From positions 1 to 6,876 of the forward strand of contig CAAGRW010000088.1 in the NCBI GenBank assembly GCA_900772775.1: 6,876 bases of DNA, given 5' to 3'. Below, piece by piece: positions 1 to 6,607 of the stretch; the first letter of the stretch is position 1; each line of letters begins with the position of its first letter. The position numbers were made by a program, and so were the translations under genes. The notes under the pieces are model-generated. The model was given only the letters and a program-made list of their open reading frames with translations. It was not told the origin of the DNA and ran no database searches. The DNA comes from Candidatus Rifleibacteriota bacterium. Lineage in GTDB: Bacteria > Vulcanimicrobiota > Xenobia > Xenobiales > Xenobiaceae.

Positions 1-101
1 ATAGAAAGACCAAGTCCCGCGCCGCCTGTATTGGAAAGCCGGGCTTCATCCAACCGATTGAATTTCTCAAATATACTGTTAAGCTGTTCCTCCGGTTTAC
101 A
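1..101 (-). pseudogene. Sensor histidine kinase fragment (HATPase ATP-lid/G2 box), truncated
   Basis: Read on the minus strand from about 95 down to 1, the frame gives PEEQLNSIFEKFNRLDEARL followed by SNTGGAGLGLSI. This is the F-box to G2-box stretch of a HATPase_c domain, as found in VanS/PhoR-like sensor kinases, which phosphorylate a response regulator. The GGAGLGLS glycine box is intact. Homology stops just upstream of the Pro-Glu-Glu: only Lys and Cys codons precede it before an in-frame stop at 102-104, where the N box and the rest of the ATP site should lie. The 3' part of the gene runs off the left edge. The N-terminal sensor, the dimerisation domain with its phospho-histidine and the N box are all absent, so this copy cannot encode a working kinase. 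It is either a rearrangement relic or a chimeric contig end. The family call is confident from the motif; the reason for truncation is inference. Confidence 0.8.
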
Positions 102-463
102 TTACCGATAAAAAGTTAGTCTCTATCTCTTTAAATCTTAACAAGCAAGAGCAAGCCACTTTAGAAGATGGTTCTTATACCATTCCTCTCAGCTTTGTAC
201 CTACTTTCAGCACTAGTGGCAAAGGAGCTGTTCCCGATTTTGCCATCCTTCCCAAGGATGTCATAAAATGCTCCGTCGATTTTAACAACTCTGAAATCAA
301 AAATGCCGAAGTAATCACCGAAGGGGCCAACTTTTTTGTAAAGATTGAACCTAAAACACAGAAACATTCTTCAGAGATAGCCATATCGACCACTTTCGAT
401 GCCGGAGCACTGATAGGAGAGCACAAAATGTTTGATGGACTCTTAAAAACACAAATAAATTAA
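83..463 (+). pseudogene. 5'-truncated 3' end of an unrecognised gene
   Basis: A plus-strand frame is open from just after a stop at 80-82 to the TAA at 461-463 (126 codons). It contains no ATG, GTG or TTG until an ATG at 428, so it has no usable start. Codon choice resembles real coding sequence, and the other frames in this stretch look like shadows. The predicted product from about VYITDKKLVSISLN onward alternates hydrophobic and polar residues and has a Gly/Pro/Ser-containing middle (SGKGAVPDFAILP), which suggests a beta-rich domain. It ends with FDGLLKTQIN. I see no catalytic motif and do not recognise the family. It abuts the reversed histidine-kinase relic at about 95, so it is best read as the surviving 3' end of a gene whose 5' part was lost in a rearrangement or in assembly. 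A terminator follows 32 bases after the stop. Confidence 0.55.
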
Positions 464-528
464 GCTTTTCAATATAATTAGAGTTAACTTAGTCAAACGC
501 TCCTAAAGATAAGCTTTTATCAATATAA
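461..528. repeat. Imperfect direct repeat, two copies (461-477 and 510-528)
   Basis: TAAGCTTTTCAATATAA at 461-477 recurs as TAAGCTTTTATCAATATAA at 510-528; the only difference is a two-base AT insertion. The copies start 49 bases apart. The first begins exactly at the stop codon of the truncated upstream frame, and the second forms part of the terminator's inner hairpin and loop. It may be a local duplication of a gene end or the trace of a slippage or insertion event. At this A/T content chance is possible but unlikely for 17 matching bases. Confidence 0.6.
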
Positions 529-547
529 GGGGGCGTTTTGTTTTTTT
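495..547 (+). terminator. Rho-independent terminator with nested hairpin
   Basis: AAACGCTCCT (495-504) pairs with GGGGGCGTTT (529-538) over ten positions, two of them G-T wobbles. A T-run follows at once (TTTTGTTTTTTT, 536-547). Inside the large loop GATAA (508-512) pairs with TTATC (517-521) around a GCTT tetraloop, giving a hairpin within a hairpin. The position, 32 bases after the stop of the truncated upstream frame and about 50 bases before the first operon gene, suggests that it ends upstream transcription and insulates the operon. Because the stem also has a fairly symmetric A-rich left flank, weak activity on the minus strand cannot be excluded. Confidence 0.8.
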
Positions 548-596
548 GCTCGAAAGTATTGAGCCAACCAACACGATATAAAAGTAGGTACAGATA
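548..596 (+). promoter_or_regulatory. Probable promoter/leader of the operon (weak motifs)
   Basis: Only about 49 bases separate the terminator's T-run from the ATPase start, so the operon promoter is expected here or must read through the terminator. A TATAAA hexamer at 577-582 could be a -10 element. The only -35-like hexamer, TTGAGC at 559-564, is 12 bases away instead of about 17, so the match is poor. AGTAGGT (583-589), seven bases before the ATG, is the best ribosome-binding candidate and is weak. If 577-582 is the -10, the leader would be under ten bases and that ribosome site would lie largely upstream of the transcript. No operator palindrome is evident. Confidence 0.3.
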
Positions 597-1685
597 ATGT
601 CTATAGATAATATTTTGCGTCAAAGCGCCGAAGATCTATACTCACAAGAATTGGAAGTTCTTATTGCCAATGAGACTAATCCTATACCTTGTGGTTGGAA
701 GATGTCTCCTCAATCTGTACTTACTTACATATTGGGCAATACCAAGATCAAAGGCGTAACGATCACCCCAAAGTATATGGGCTCAAAACGCTTATTGGAA
801 ATTGCTATAGCTACTTTGGTTACTGATCGAGCCTTATTGCTTATTGGCGAACCTGGCACAGCCAAATCCTGGCTGAGTGAACATTTAACAGCAGCCATAA
901 ATGGTGATTCGACCAAAGTAGTTCAGGGGACAGCTGGCACTACCGAAGAGCAAATCCGTTACTCCTGGAATTATGCCATGCTTATAGCTCGCGGCCCTAG
1001 CCCGGAAGCTTTAATTAAAACTCCCGTCTACAAAGCCATGGAAACGGGAAGCATTGCCAGAATTGAGGAAATTTCTCGCTGCGCCAGCGAAGTGCAAGAC
1101 GCTCTTATCTCTATCCTTTCAGAAAAGCGCTTAAGTATTCCAGAACTCAATTTAGAAGTACCAGCTCAAAAAGGCTTTTCTGTTATAGCTACAGCCAATA
1201 CACGTGATAAAGGTGTCAACGAAATGTCAGCCGCTCTAAAAAGGCGCTTTAATATTGTCGTTTTACCTACACCTACGGACATAAAGACAGAAATTGAAAT
1301 TGTACGTACACGCGTAGAGCAAATGGCCAAAAGTTTAGATCTAAAAGCCGAGCAACCCAACTCCGATATTATTACCCGCATAGTAACTATTTTCCGCGAA
1401 TTGCGTTCCGGTAGTACTTTAGAAGGAGACCAAAAGTTAAAAGGGGTCGGTGGAGTATTATCTACAGCTGAAGCTATCTCTATGTTGACAAATTCTATGG
1501 CCTTAGCCGGAAGCTTCGGTAGTGGCAAAATTAGTGAAGCAGATCTGGCTGCCGCACTTCAAGGTGCTGTAGTAAAAGATGAAAGTAAAGACCAAAATGC
1601 TTGGATTGAATATTTAGAAAATGTTATGAAAAAACGTCGCGGCAGCTGGACTTCTCTCTACAAAGCTTGCCGAGAATTGAACTAA
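597..1685 (+). CDS. yehL: MoxR-type AAA+ ATPase, YehL-like
   Basis: This 362-residue cytosolic ATPase is the motor of the operon. Walker A is GEPGTAKS (residues 84-91). A Walker B-like strand follows at IARIEEISR (153-161), with Glu-Glu instead of the usual Asp-Glu. Then come the sensor-1 region FSVIATANTRDKG (194-206, Asn201) and the arginine-finger region ALKRRF (213-218). The distal stretch STAEAI (289-294) sits where MoxR proteins normally have a sensor-2 arginine, and none is seen. From memory, E. coli YehL has the same MS...LLRQSAE opening, ITPKY and TAEA motifs and a similar length, so the ATG at 597 is probably right and the gene complete. MoxR ATPases form hexamers that remodel clients together with a VWA partner; here that partner is the third gene. 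The stop is only three bases before the next gene. Transporter, helicase and dynein-like alternatives are not supported. Confidence 0.93.
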   Translation: MSIDNILRQSAEDLYSQELEVLIANETNPIPCGWKMSPQSVLTYILGNTKIKGVTITPKYMGSKRLLEIAIATLVTDRALLLIGEPGTAKSWLSEHLTAAINGDSTKVVQGTAGTTEEQIRYSWNYAMLIARGPSPEALIKTPVYKAMETGSIARIEEISRCASEVQDALISILSEKRLSIPELNLEVPAQKGFSVIATANTRDKGVNEMSAALKRRFNIVVLPTPTDIKTEIEIVRTRVEQMAKSLDLKAEQPNSDIITRIVTIFRELRSGSTLEGDQKLKGVGGVLSTAEAISMLTNSMALAGSFGSGKISEADLAAALQGAVVKDESKDQNAWIEYLENVMKKRRGSWTSLYKACRELN

Positions 1686-1688
1686 AGC

Positions 1689-3956
1689 ATGAATCTACCC
1701 TATTTTTTTGGTATACGCCACCTTTCCCCAGCGGCAGCTTTCCATATGCGTACCTTATTAGACAAGCTTAATCCCAAGCTTGTCTTAATAGAGGGTCCAA
1801 GCGATCTCAACGAGCAAATAGAATGGCTGTGCCATCCTGAGGTTATCTACCCTATCGCCATTTTAGCTTACACAAAAAGCACGCCCATACGTTCAATTTT
1901 ATATCCTTTGGCCATATATTCTCCTGAAGTACAAGCTATTTTATGGGCTCATGAACACAATGTAGAATGCCGTTTCATGGATTTGCCTTCGTCAGTTTTT
2001 CTAGCTTTAGGAGAAGCCAACAAAAGCCAATTAGAAGATGAAGATAGCCTTAGCCAAGAAAATGGCAGCCTAACTACAGAGCAAGCTTACAGCCAATTGG
2101 AATTGCTTAGTGGTGAAGATCATGATTCTTTTTGGGAGCGTAACTTCGAGCACCTTGAAGACGCTGACCGCTACGCCCAAGCTTCCGCTACTTTTGGCCT
2201 GGAATTGCGCAATTCTGTAGAAGATAACTTAGATAGACAAGCCGAAAATATTGTCCGCGAAGCCTACATGAAGCGCGTGATAACCGACTCTTTGGCTCAA
2301 GGCCATAAAGCCGAGCAAATATTCTGTGTGTGCGGCTCTTTTCATGTAGAGGGCCTAAGGCACAATGAACCTATGACCGACGCCGAATTGTCCGCTTTAC
2401 CCAAAGTAGAGAGTAGTGCAACTCTCATGCCCTACTCCTATTATAGACTTTCCGATCGCTCAGGCTACGGAGCAGGTAACAAAGCACCTCAATATTTTCA
2501 TCTTTTATGGAAAGCTCTCAATTCAGGCGGTTTGCAAAATTTACCATACCTATATTTTACTTCTTTAGCCGCTTCTCAGCGTAAATTTGGCAATTTAGTC
2601 TCTTCAGCCGAAATAATTGAAGCTGTTCGCTTATCTCAAACCTTGGCTACTATGCGCAATAGTCGCTATCCAAGCTGGCCTGATTTGCACGACTCTGCCA
2701 TCACTACTATAGGACACGGTCGCTTCTCCGAGTTGGCTATGGCCTTTGCCGACACAGAGATCGGCACAGCTATAGGTTTCTTGCCTGAGGGCATTAGCCG
2801 TACCAGCTTACAAGAAGATTTTTACCGTCAGCTTGACACTCTTCATCTAGAGCGTTTTCGTACAGCTGTAAGTCAGCCTTTGGATTTAGATTTACGTGAA
2901 AATCTGAGAGTAAAATCAAGAGAAGCGGCCTTTTTAGATTTGCGTCGCTCTTTCTTTTTGCACAGGTTGCGTATATTAAAAATTTCCTTTGCTTCTCTCT
3001 CTGCCAAAAAACAAATGCAAGCCAATTGGGGTGAATATTGGTTGTTGCGTTGGACTCCGGAAGCAGAGATAGAATTGGCTGAAAGTTCTCTTTTGGGCGA
3101 TACCCTTGAGGAAGCTACCATCAATTGTTTAAAAGAATGCTGCCAAAAGAGCGACTCGGTAGCGACTACTGCCACTTTGCTCAAAGACGCCTTCTTAGCC
3201 GGCCTATCAGCCACTTTCCAATACATTTTATCAGCTTTGCGAAATCTTTCTGTCGAAGCAGCTTCTTTAGAAGATATAGCTCAAACAGCAGAGGAACTAT
3301 CCATCATCACACGCTGCGGCACTTTACGTCAACTGGATTGTACTTCTTTGTTACCTCTAATTGAGCAACTTTATTTACGAGCCTGTTTAATTACTGAAGA
3401 AAGTTGCTATACCAAAGAATTTAAGCCCATTAGACAAGCTATGGAACAAATAAATAAATTATCGTTAAATCATAGTTGCCTAAATGCTTCCATGTGGATA
3501 ACTTTACTTAAACGCTTATCGCTCAATGATAAATTAAATGCTTGCTTATCCGGCTTTGCTATGGCTCTTTTACTGGAGCGCGGCGCCGCCGATGAAGCAG
3601 AATTAAGCTGTGAAATAGGCCGACGTCTTTCCCACGGCATGTCAGCTGAATCGGGAGCAGGTTGGTTCGAAGGTTTGGCAAGTAAAAACCATCAAGCTTT
3701 AATTATGCGTCTCAATTTGTGGAAAGCCTTAGACAAATATCTATCTGAATTGGACGAACAATCTTTTCGCCGCGCCTTGGTATTCTTACGCCGTACCTTT
3801 GCCAATTTTTCACCTCAGGAAAAAAATGACATAGCTGAAAACTTAGGTGAATTGTGGAATTTGAATCAGGCCAGCATCTCTTTAAGACAAATGCCCAATG
3901 CTGAAGAAAAGCAATGGCTCCAAGATCTGGACGATTTTGACTTTAGTGATATTTAG
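1689..3956 (+). CDS. yehM: DUF5682 family protein, YehM-like
   Basis: This 755-residue protein is almost the length I recall for E. coli YehM (about 759) and sits in the same place, between the MoxR ATPase and the VWA gene. The conserved N-terminal third carries GIRHLSPAAAFHM (residues 8-20), LVLIEGPSD (31-39), CGSFHVEG (215-222) and YSYYRLSDRSGYGAGNKAP (249-267). The rest is long, helical and Leu-rich, and it ends in an acidic tail, DLDDFDFSDI (746-755). There is no signal peptide or membrane segment, so it is likely cytosolic. The biochemical role is unknown. The spaced G-x-x-H, E-G-P and G-x-x-H motifs resemble metal-dependent hydrolase layouts such as the TraB/TIKI group, but this is my inference. 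It could equally be the client handled by the ATPase-VWA pair. The ATG lies three bases after the preceding stop without a good ribosome site, which suggests translational coupling. Confidence 0.9.
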   Translation: MNLPYFFGIRHLSPAAAFHMRTLLDKLNPKLVLIEGPSDLNEQIEWLCHPEVIYPIAILAYTKSTPIRSILYPLAIYSPEVQAILWAHEHNVECRFMDLPSSVFLALGEANKSQLEDEDSLSQENGSLTTEQAYSQLELLSGEDHDSFWERNFEHLEDADRYAQASATFGLELRNSVEDNLDRQAENIVREAYMKRVITDSLAQGHKAEQIFCVCGSFHVEGLRHNEPMTDAELSALPKVESSATLMPYSYYRLSDRSGYGAGNKAPQYFHLLWKALNSGGLQNLPYLYFTSLAASQRKFGNLVSSAEIIEAVRLSQTLATMRNSRYPSWPDLHDSAITTIGHGRFSELAMAFADTEIGTAIGFLPEGISRTSLQEDFYRQLDTLHLERFRTAVSQPLDLDLRENLRVKSREAAFLDLRRSFFLHRLRILKISFASLSAKKQMQANWGEYWLLRWTPEAEIELAESSLLGDTLEEATINCLKECCQKSDSVATTATLLKDAFLAGLSATFQYILSALRNLSVEAASLEDIAQTAEELSIITRCGTLRQLDCTSLLPLIEQLYLRACLITEESCYTKEFKPIRQAMEQINKLSLNHSCLNASMWITLLKRLSLNDKLNACLSGFAMALLLERGAADEAELSCEIGRRLSHGMSAESGAGWFEGLASKNHQALIMRLNLWKALDKYLSELDEQSFRRALVFLRRTFANFSPQEKNDIAENLGELWNLNQASISLRQMPNAEEKQWLQDLDDFDFSDI
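1760..1785 (+). repeat. Perfect 10-bp inverted repeat inside the DUF5682 gene
   Basis: AGACAAGCTT (1760-1769) and AAGCTTGTCT (1776-1785) are perfect complements around the six-base loop AATCCC. They lie about 70 bases into the gene and encode DKLNPKLVL. The hairpin could form in the mRNA near the 5' end of the second cistron. No T-run follows, so it is not a terminator. It may be a by-product of the near-repeated Lys-Leu codons. Confidence 0.5.
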
Positions 3957-3958
3957 GA
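3955..3958 (+). promoter_or_regulatory. Ribosome binding site deciding the VWA start
   Basis: AGGA at 3955-3958 overlaps the TAG stop of the preceding gene. It is one base from the possible TTG start at 3960, which is too close, and 13 bases from the ATG at 3972, which is long but usable. The next gene has a similar arrangement (AAAGGA overlapping a stop, 12 bases from its ATG), which favours the ATG at 3972. Confidence 0.45.
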
Positions 3959-3971
3959 ATTGAGCAAAAAT

Positions 3972-5144
3972 ATGGATCAGGAACAGCAAAGAAAAATAAC
4001 TCGCTGGCGCTTGCTATTAGGCTCGGAAAGTGAAGCTAAATTCACTTCTATGGGCGCTCAGTCGCTCGATCAAGAACAATTTATGCTCGATCAGGCTTTG
4101 GCCTCTATCTACGGTACATCTCAGGAGAGCTTTAGTGGCAGTGCCGATGCAACCACTTCAGGCTCAGGGCCTTCTTTGCCTCGTCTTTCCCACTGGTTGG
4201 GCGATATTCGTTCTCTTTTTGACACTGATACTGTAGCCATAATTCAAAATGACGCTATAGAGCGCCAAGGCTTGAAGCAACTTTTGACCGAGCCGGAATT
4301 GCTAGATAATCTCCAAGTCGATATGAATATGGCTTCCACTCTTTTGATGCTTAAGGACCAAATTCCGACTAAATCAAAAGAAGCAGTGCGCAATTATATA
4401 AAAAAAATAGTTGAGCACATCAATAAACTTTTAACCGATAATTTTCAGCGAGCCGTCAGCGCCGCCATCAATAAAAAGACCCATTCTCCTCTGCCTTCAG
4501 CGGCAGCTCTCGATTTTAAACGTACTATTCGCCGCAACCTTAAAAATTTTAATCCTACCTTAGGGACGATTATTCCTGATCACGTCTATTTTTTTGACAG
4601 AAATAGTCGAGCCAACCGCTGGCAAGTAATTTTGGATATTGATCAAAGTGGTTCTATGGGCTCTTCTATTATATATTCTTCGGTAATGGCTTGTATTTTA
4701 GCTTCTATGAACTCTTTGCGCACGAATATTGTGGCTTTCGATACCAATATTATGGACTTAAGCGAACTGTGTAGCGATCCTGTAGATTTGCTTTTTGGCT
4801 TTCAAATGGGTGGCGGCACAGACATTGCCAAATCTTTAGCTTATTGTCAAGGCCTTATCGAACAACCCAATAAAACTTTACTTTTCCTTATTTCCGACTT
4901 AGAAGAAGGAGGCAATCGTGCTTCTTTATTGCGACGTCTGGAAGAAATGAAAAGTTCTGGTGTAACAATTATAGTTTTACTAGCTATTGCCGATGGAGAT
5001 AAAGCTTATTACGACGCCCAAACAGCTCAAAAAATTGCCAATTTGGAAATTCCCTGCTTTGCTTGCTCTCCAGAAAAACTTCCGGAACTATTGGAAAGAG
5101 CCCTAAAAAGACAAGATTTGTCTATTTTCGCGAAGAAAGGATAA
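3972..5144 (+). CDS. yehP: VWA domain protein, YehP-like MoxR partner
   Basis: This cytosolic protein of 390 residues (394 if translation starts at the TTG at 3960) is the expected adaptor for the MoxR ATPase. It opens with a TRWRLLLG stretch (residues 10-17) that I also associate with YehP homologues. A Ser/Gly-rich, probably flexible linker follows at about 50-67, then a helical region. The VWA domain spans about 217-375. Its metal-ion-dependent adhesion site is complete: DQSGSM (Asp224, Ser226, Ser228), GGGTDI (Thr283) and SDLEEGG (Asp309). In ViaA, CbbO, NorD and BchD such domains link the ATPase to its client. The ATG at 3972 is chosen because it is a stronger start codon and better spaced from AGGA (3955-3958) than the TTG. 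The gap to the next gene is nine bases. A secreted adhesin is excluded by the lack of a signal peptide. Family assignment is firm; the client is unknown. Confidence 0.92.
   Translation: MDQEQQRKITRWRLLLGSESEAKFTSMGAQSLDQEQFMLDQALASIYGTSQESFSGSADATTSGSGPSLPRLSHWLGDIRSLFDTDTVAIIQNDAIERQGLKQLLTEPELLDNLQVDMNMASTLLMLKDQIPTKSKEAVRNYIKKIVEHINKLLTDNFQRAVSAAINKKTHSPLPSAAALDFKRTIRRNLKNFNPTLGTIIPDHVYFFDRNSRANRWQVILDIDQSGSMGSSIIYSSVMACILASMNSLRTNIVAFDTNIMDLSELCSDPVDLLFGFQMGGGTDIAKSLAYCQGLIEQPNKTLLFLISDLEEGGNRASLLRRLEEMKSSGVTIIVLLAIADGDKAYYDAQTAQKIANLEIPCFACSPEKLPELLERALKRQDLSIFAKKG
5136..5141 (+). promoter_or_regulatory. Ribosome binding site of the SWIM gene
   Basis: AAAGGA ends at 5141, just before the TAA stop of the VWA gene, and lies 12 bases ahead of the ATG at 5154. 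It is the clearest purine-rich site in the window. Placing it inside the end of the upstream cistron points to coupled translation of the VWA and SWIM proteins. Confidence 0.5.
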
Positions 5145-5153
5145 AAGTTAGCG

Positions 5154-6590
5154 ATGGCTTTAATCGACGAAAATTTGATTGCTTCTTTAGCACCTTCTCC
5201 AGCTGCACTCAAAAATGGACGTTCATTGTCAGAAACTGGCAAGTTTTCCCATTGTTGTCAATCTGCAGACGGTACACTATATTGGGCCGAATGTGCAGGC
5301 AGTGGAAAAAGCCTATACCAAACTTCAGCAGATTTTACCGACTCAGCAAAGCCTATTTGTCGCTGCTCTTGTCCAAGTAGACAATTCCCTTGCAAACACT
5401 CTTTGGGATTGCTATTCGAAATTGCCCTAGGCAAAACTTTTGTAATAGCCGATCCACCCCTAGATTTACAAGAAAAACGGCGCAAACTTCAACAAAAAAA
5501 TGAAAATAGAAAAACTGTAGCCACTAAACCCAAAGCGACTAATAATTCGGCGCAAAAAAAGAAAATTACTAAGCAATTGGAAGGCTTAGATTTAGCTGAA
5601 ACAATAATCGATGAATTACTTAGCTCCGGACTAGCAACTCTGGCAGGGAGCTCACTCGACAACTACCAGAAATTGGCCAAAAATTTTAGCAGCTGTTATC
5701 TACCGGGCGTACAAATAGCCTTTTTGCGCATGGCTTTAGCTGTAGAACATTTACAAAATGCTCCTCAAGAAGCCGATAGACAATATAGTTTAGTTTTGCA
5801 AACTCTAATTACTTTACATTCAACTATAAAAAAAGCCAAAGTTTTTTTGCAAAAACAACTTCAAGGCCAGGAAAGTACTCCAGAAGAGGCTATTTTATTC
5901 GAAGCTTTGGGAGGGATCTGGCGCTCCGAAGATCTGCGCAATTTAGGTTTAGTGCGTCAAAATGTAAAATTAGTACAGTTATCCTTTGATGTTTCCTTAG
6001 ATGAAGCCAAGCAAGAATACGTGGAACGCGCCTTCTGGATCGATATTGACACTGGTACTATTTATCATACGTTAAATTTACGTCCAGTTAGAGCTTTAAA
6101 GTATGTAAAAGCTTCTGATAGCTGTTTCAATTTATTAGAAGTAGCGGAATTGCTTATTTATCCTGGAGGGTTAAATCGCCGCGTCCGCTGGGAAGAATGT
6201 GCTGAATATCCTCTTGATGATAAAATTAAGCTCCATTTACCTACTTTAGCGGAAGAAAATATTGCTGTAGCTGTAAAAAAAGCCAAAGGGCAATTTAAAA
6301 ACACGCTTTTTCCCAAATACGTGCCAGTTTTATTGCCAATTGAACAAATTGCCTACATTGATGAAAGGCCAATTTTAATAGATCATGTAGGCAACCGCTT
6401 AGCTATACGCCAATATCGAACAAGCGATCAAAAATACGATGCCATTACCTCTTTGAAGCATTTTCCTCTACCTATCGATAGTAGCTGTGCTGCTTTTGGT
6501 TTACTTTTTTACGATAGTTCCGATTATTCAATTTGCTTTTGTCCTTACAGTATCGTTACTCCCCAACAAATTGTCCGCTTAATGTTTTAA
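5154..6590 (+). CDS. yehQ: SWIM zinc-finger protein, YehQ-like
   Basis: This protein has 478 residues. The SWIM zinc motif C-x-C-x6-C-x-H is complete: Cys71, Cys73, Cys80 and His82 in CRCSCPSRQFPCKH (residues 69-82, bases 5358-5399). An extra Cys69 precedes it and a Cys-Cys pair lies at 34-35. The N-terminal ENLIASLAPSPAALKNGRSL opening is typical of bacterial SWIM proteins in this operon type, as far as I recall. A Lys/Gln/Asn-rich, probably disordered linker follows at about 106-145. The rest (about 146-478) is a mixed helical and strand-rich region with no motif I recognise. SWIM fingers bind DNA or partner proteins, so this could be the target-recognition or scaffold subunit; that is inference. 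There is no signal peptide. The preceding gene ends nine bases upstream and the next starts 17 bases downstream. The SWIM call is firm; yehQ is assigned from motif plus gene order. Confidence 0.9.
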   Translation: MALIDENLIASLAPSPAALKNGRSLSETGKFSHCCQSADGTLYWAECAGSGKSLYQTSADFTDSAKPICRCSCPSRQFPCKHSLGLLFEIALGKTFVIADPPLDLQEKRRKLQQKNENRKTVATKPKATNNSAQKKKITKQLEGLDLAETIIDELLSSGLATLAGSSLDNYQKLAKNFSSCYLPGVQIAFLRMALAVEHLQNAPQEADRQYSLVLQTLITLHSTIKKAKVFLQKQLQGQESTPEEAILFEALGGIWRSEDLRNLGLVRQNVKLVQLSFDVSLDEAKQEYVERAFWIDIDTGTIYHTLNLRPVRALKYVKASDSCFNLLEVAELLIYPGGLNRRVRWEECAEYPLDDKIKLHLPTLAEENIAVAVKKAKGQFKNTLFPKYVPVLLPIEQIAYIDERPILIDHVGNRLAIRQYRTSDQKYDAITSLKHFPLPIDSSCAAFGLLFYDSSDYSICFCPYSIVTPQQIVRLMF

Positions 6591-6607
6591 AAGAGAGCCG
6601 AAAAAAA

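Noticed and set aside
161..426. Two minus-strand frames over 161-426
   Set aside because: They oppose the headless plus-strand frame, whose codon use is better. Neither continues the histidine-kinase homology, which ends at about 95.
1166..1528. Minus-strand frame of 120 codons inside the ATPase gene
   Set aside because: It lies wholly inside a gene with clear AAA+ motifs on the other strand, and its translation shows no recognisable domain; it is a shadow.
2873..3364. Overlapping frames on both strands inside the DUF5682 gene (2873-3226 minus, 3125-3364 plus)
   Set aside because: Compositionally biased, no motifs, no ribosome site, and fully contained in a conserved gene.
3960..3962. TTG as the start of the VWA protein
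   Set aside because: The AGGA site is only one base away and an in-frame ATG follows four codons later. It is kept only as a possible alternative.
5063..5485. Alternative frames over the VWA/SWIM boundary on both strands
   Set aside because: They overlap the SWIM zinc motif and the VWA C-terminus, both with clear family signals in other frames.
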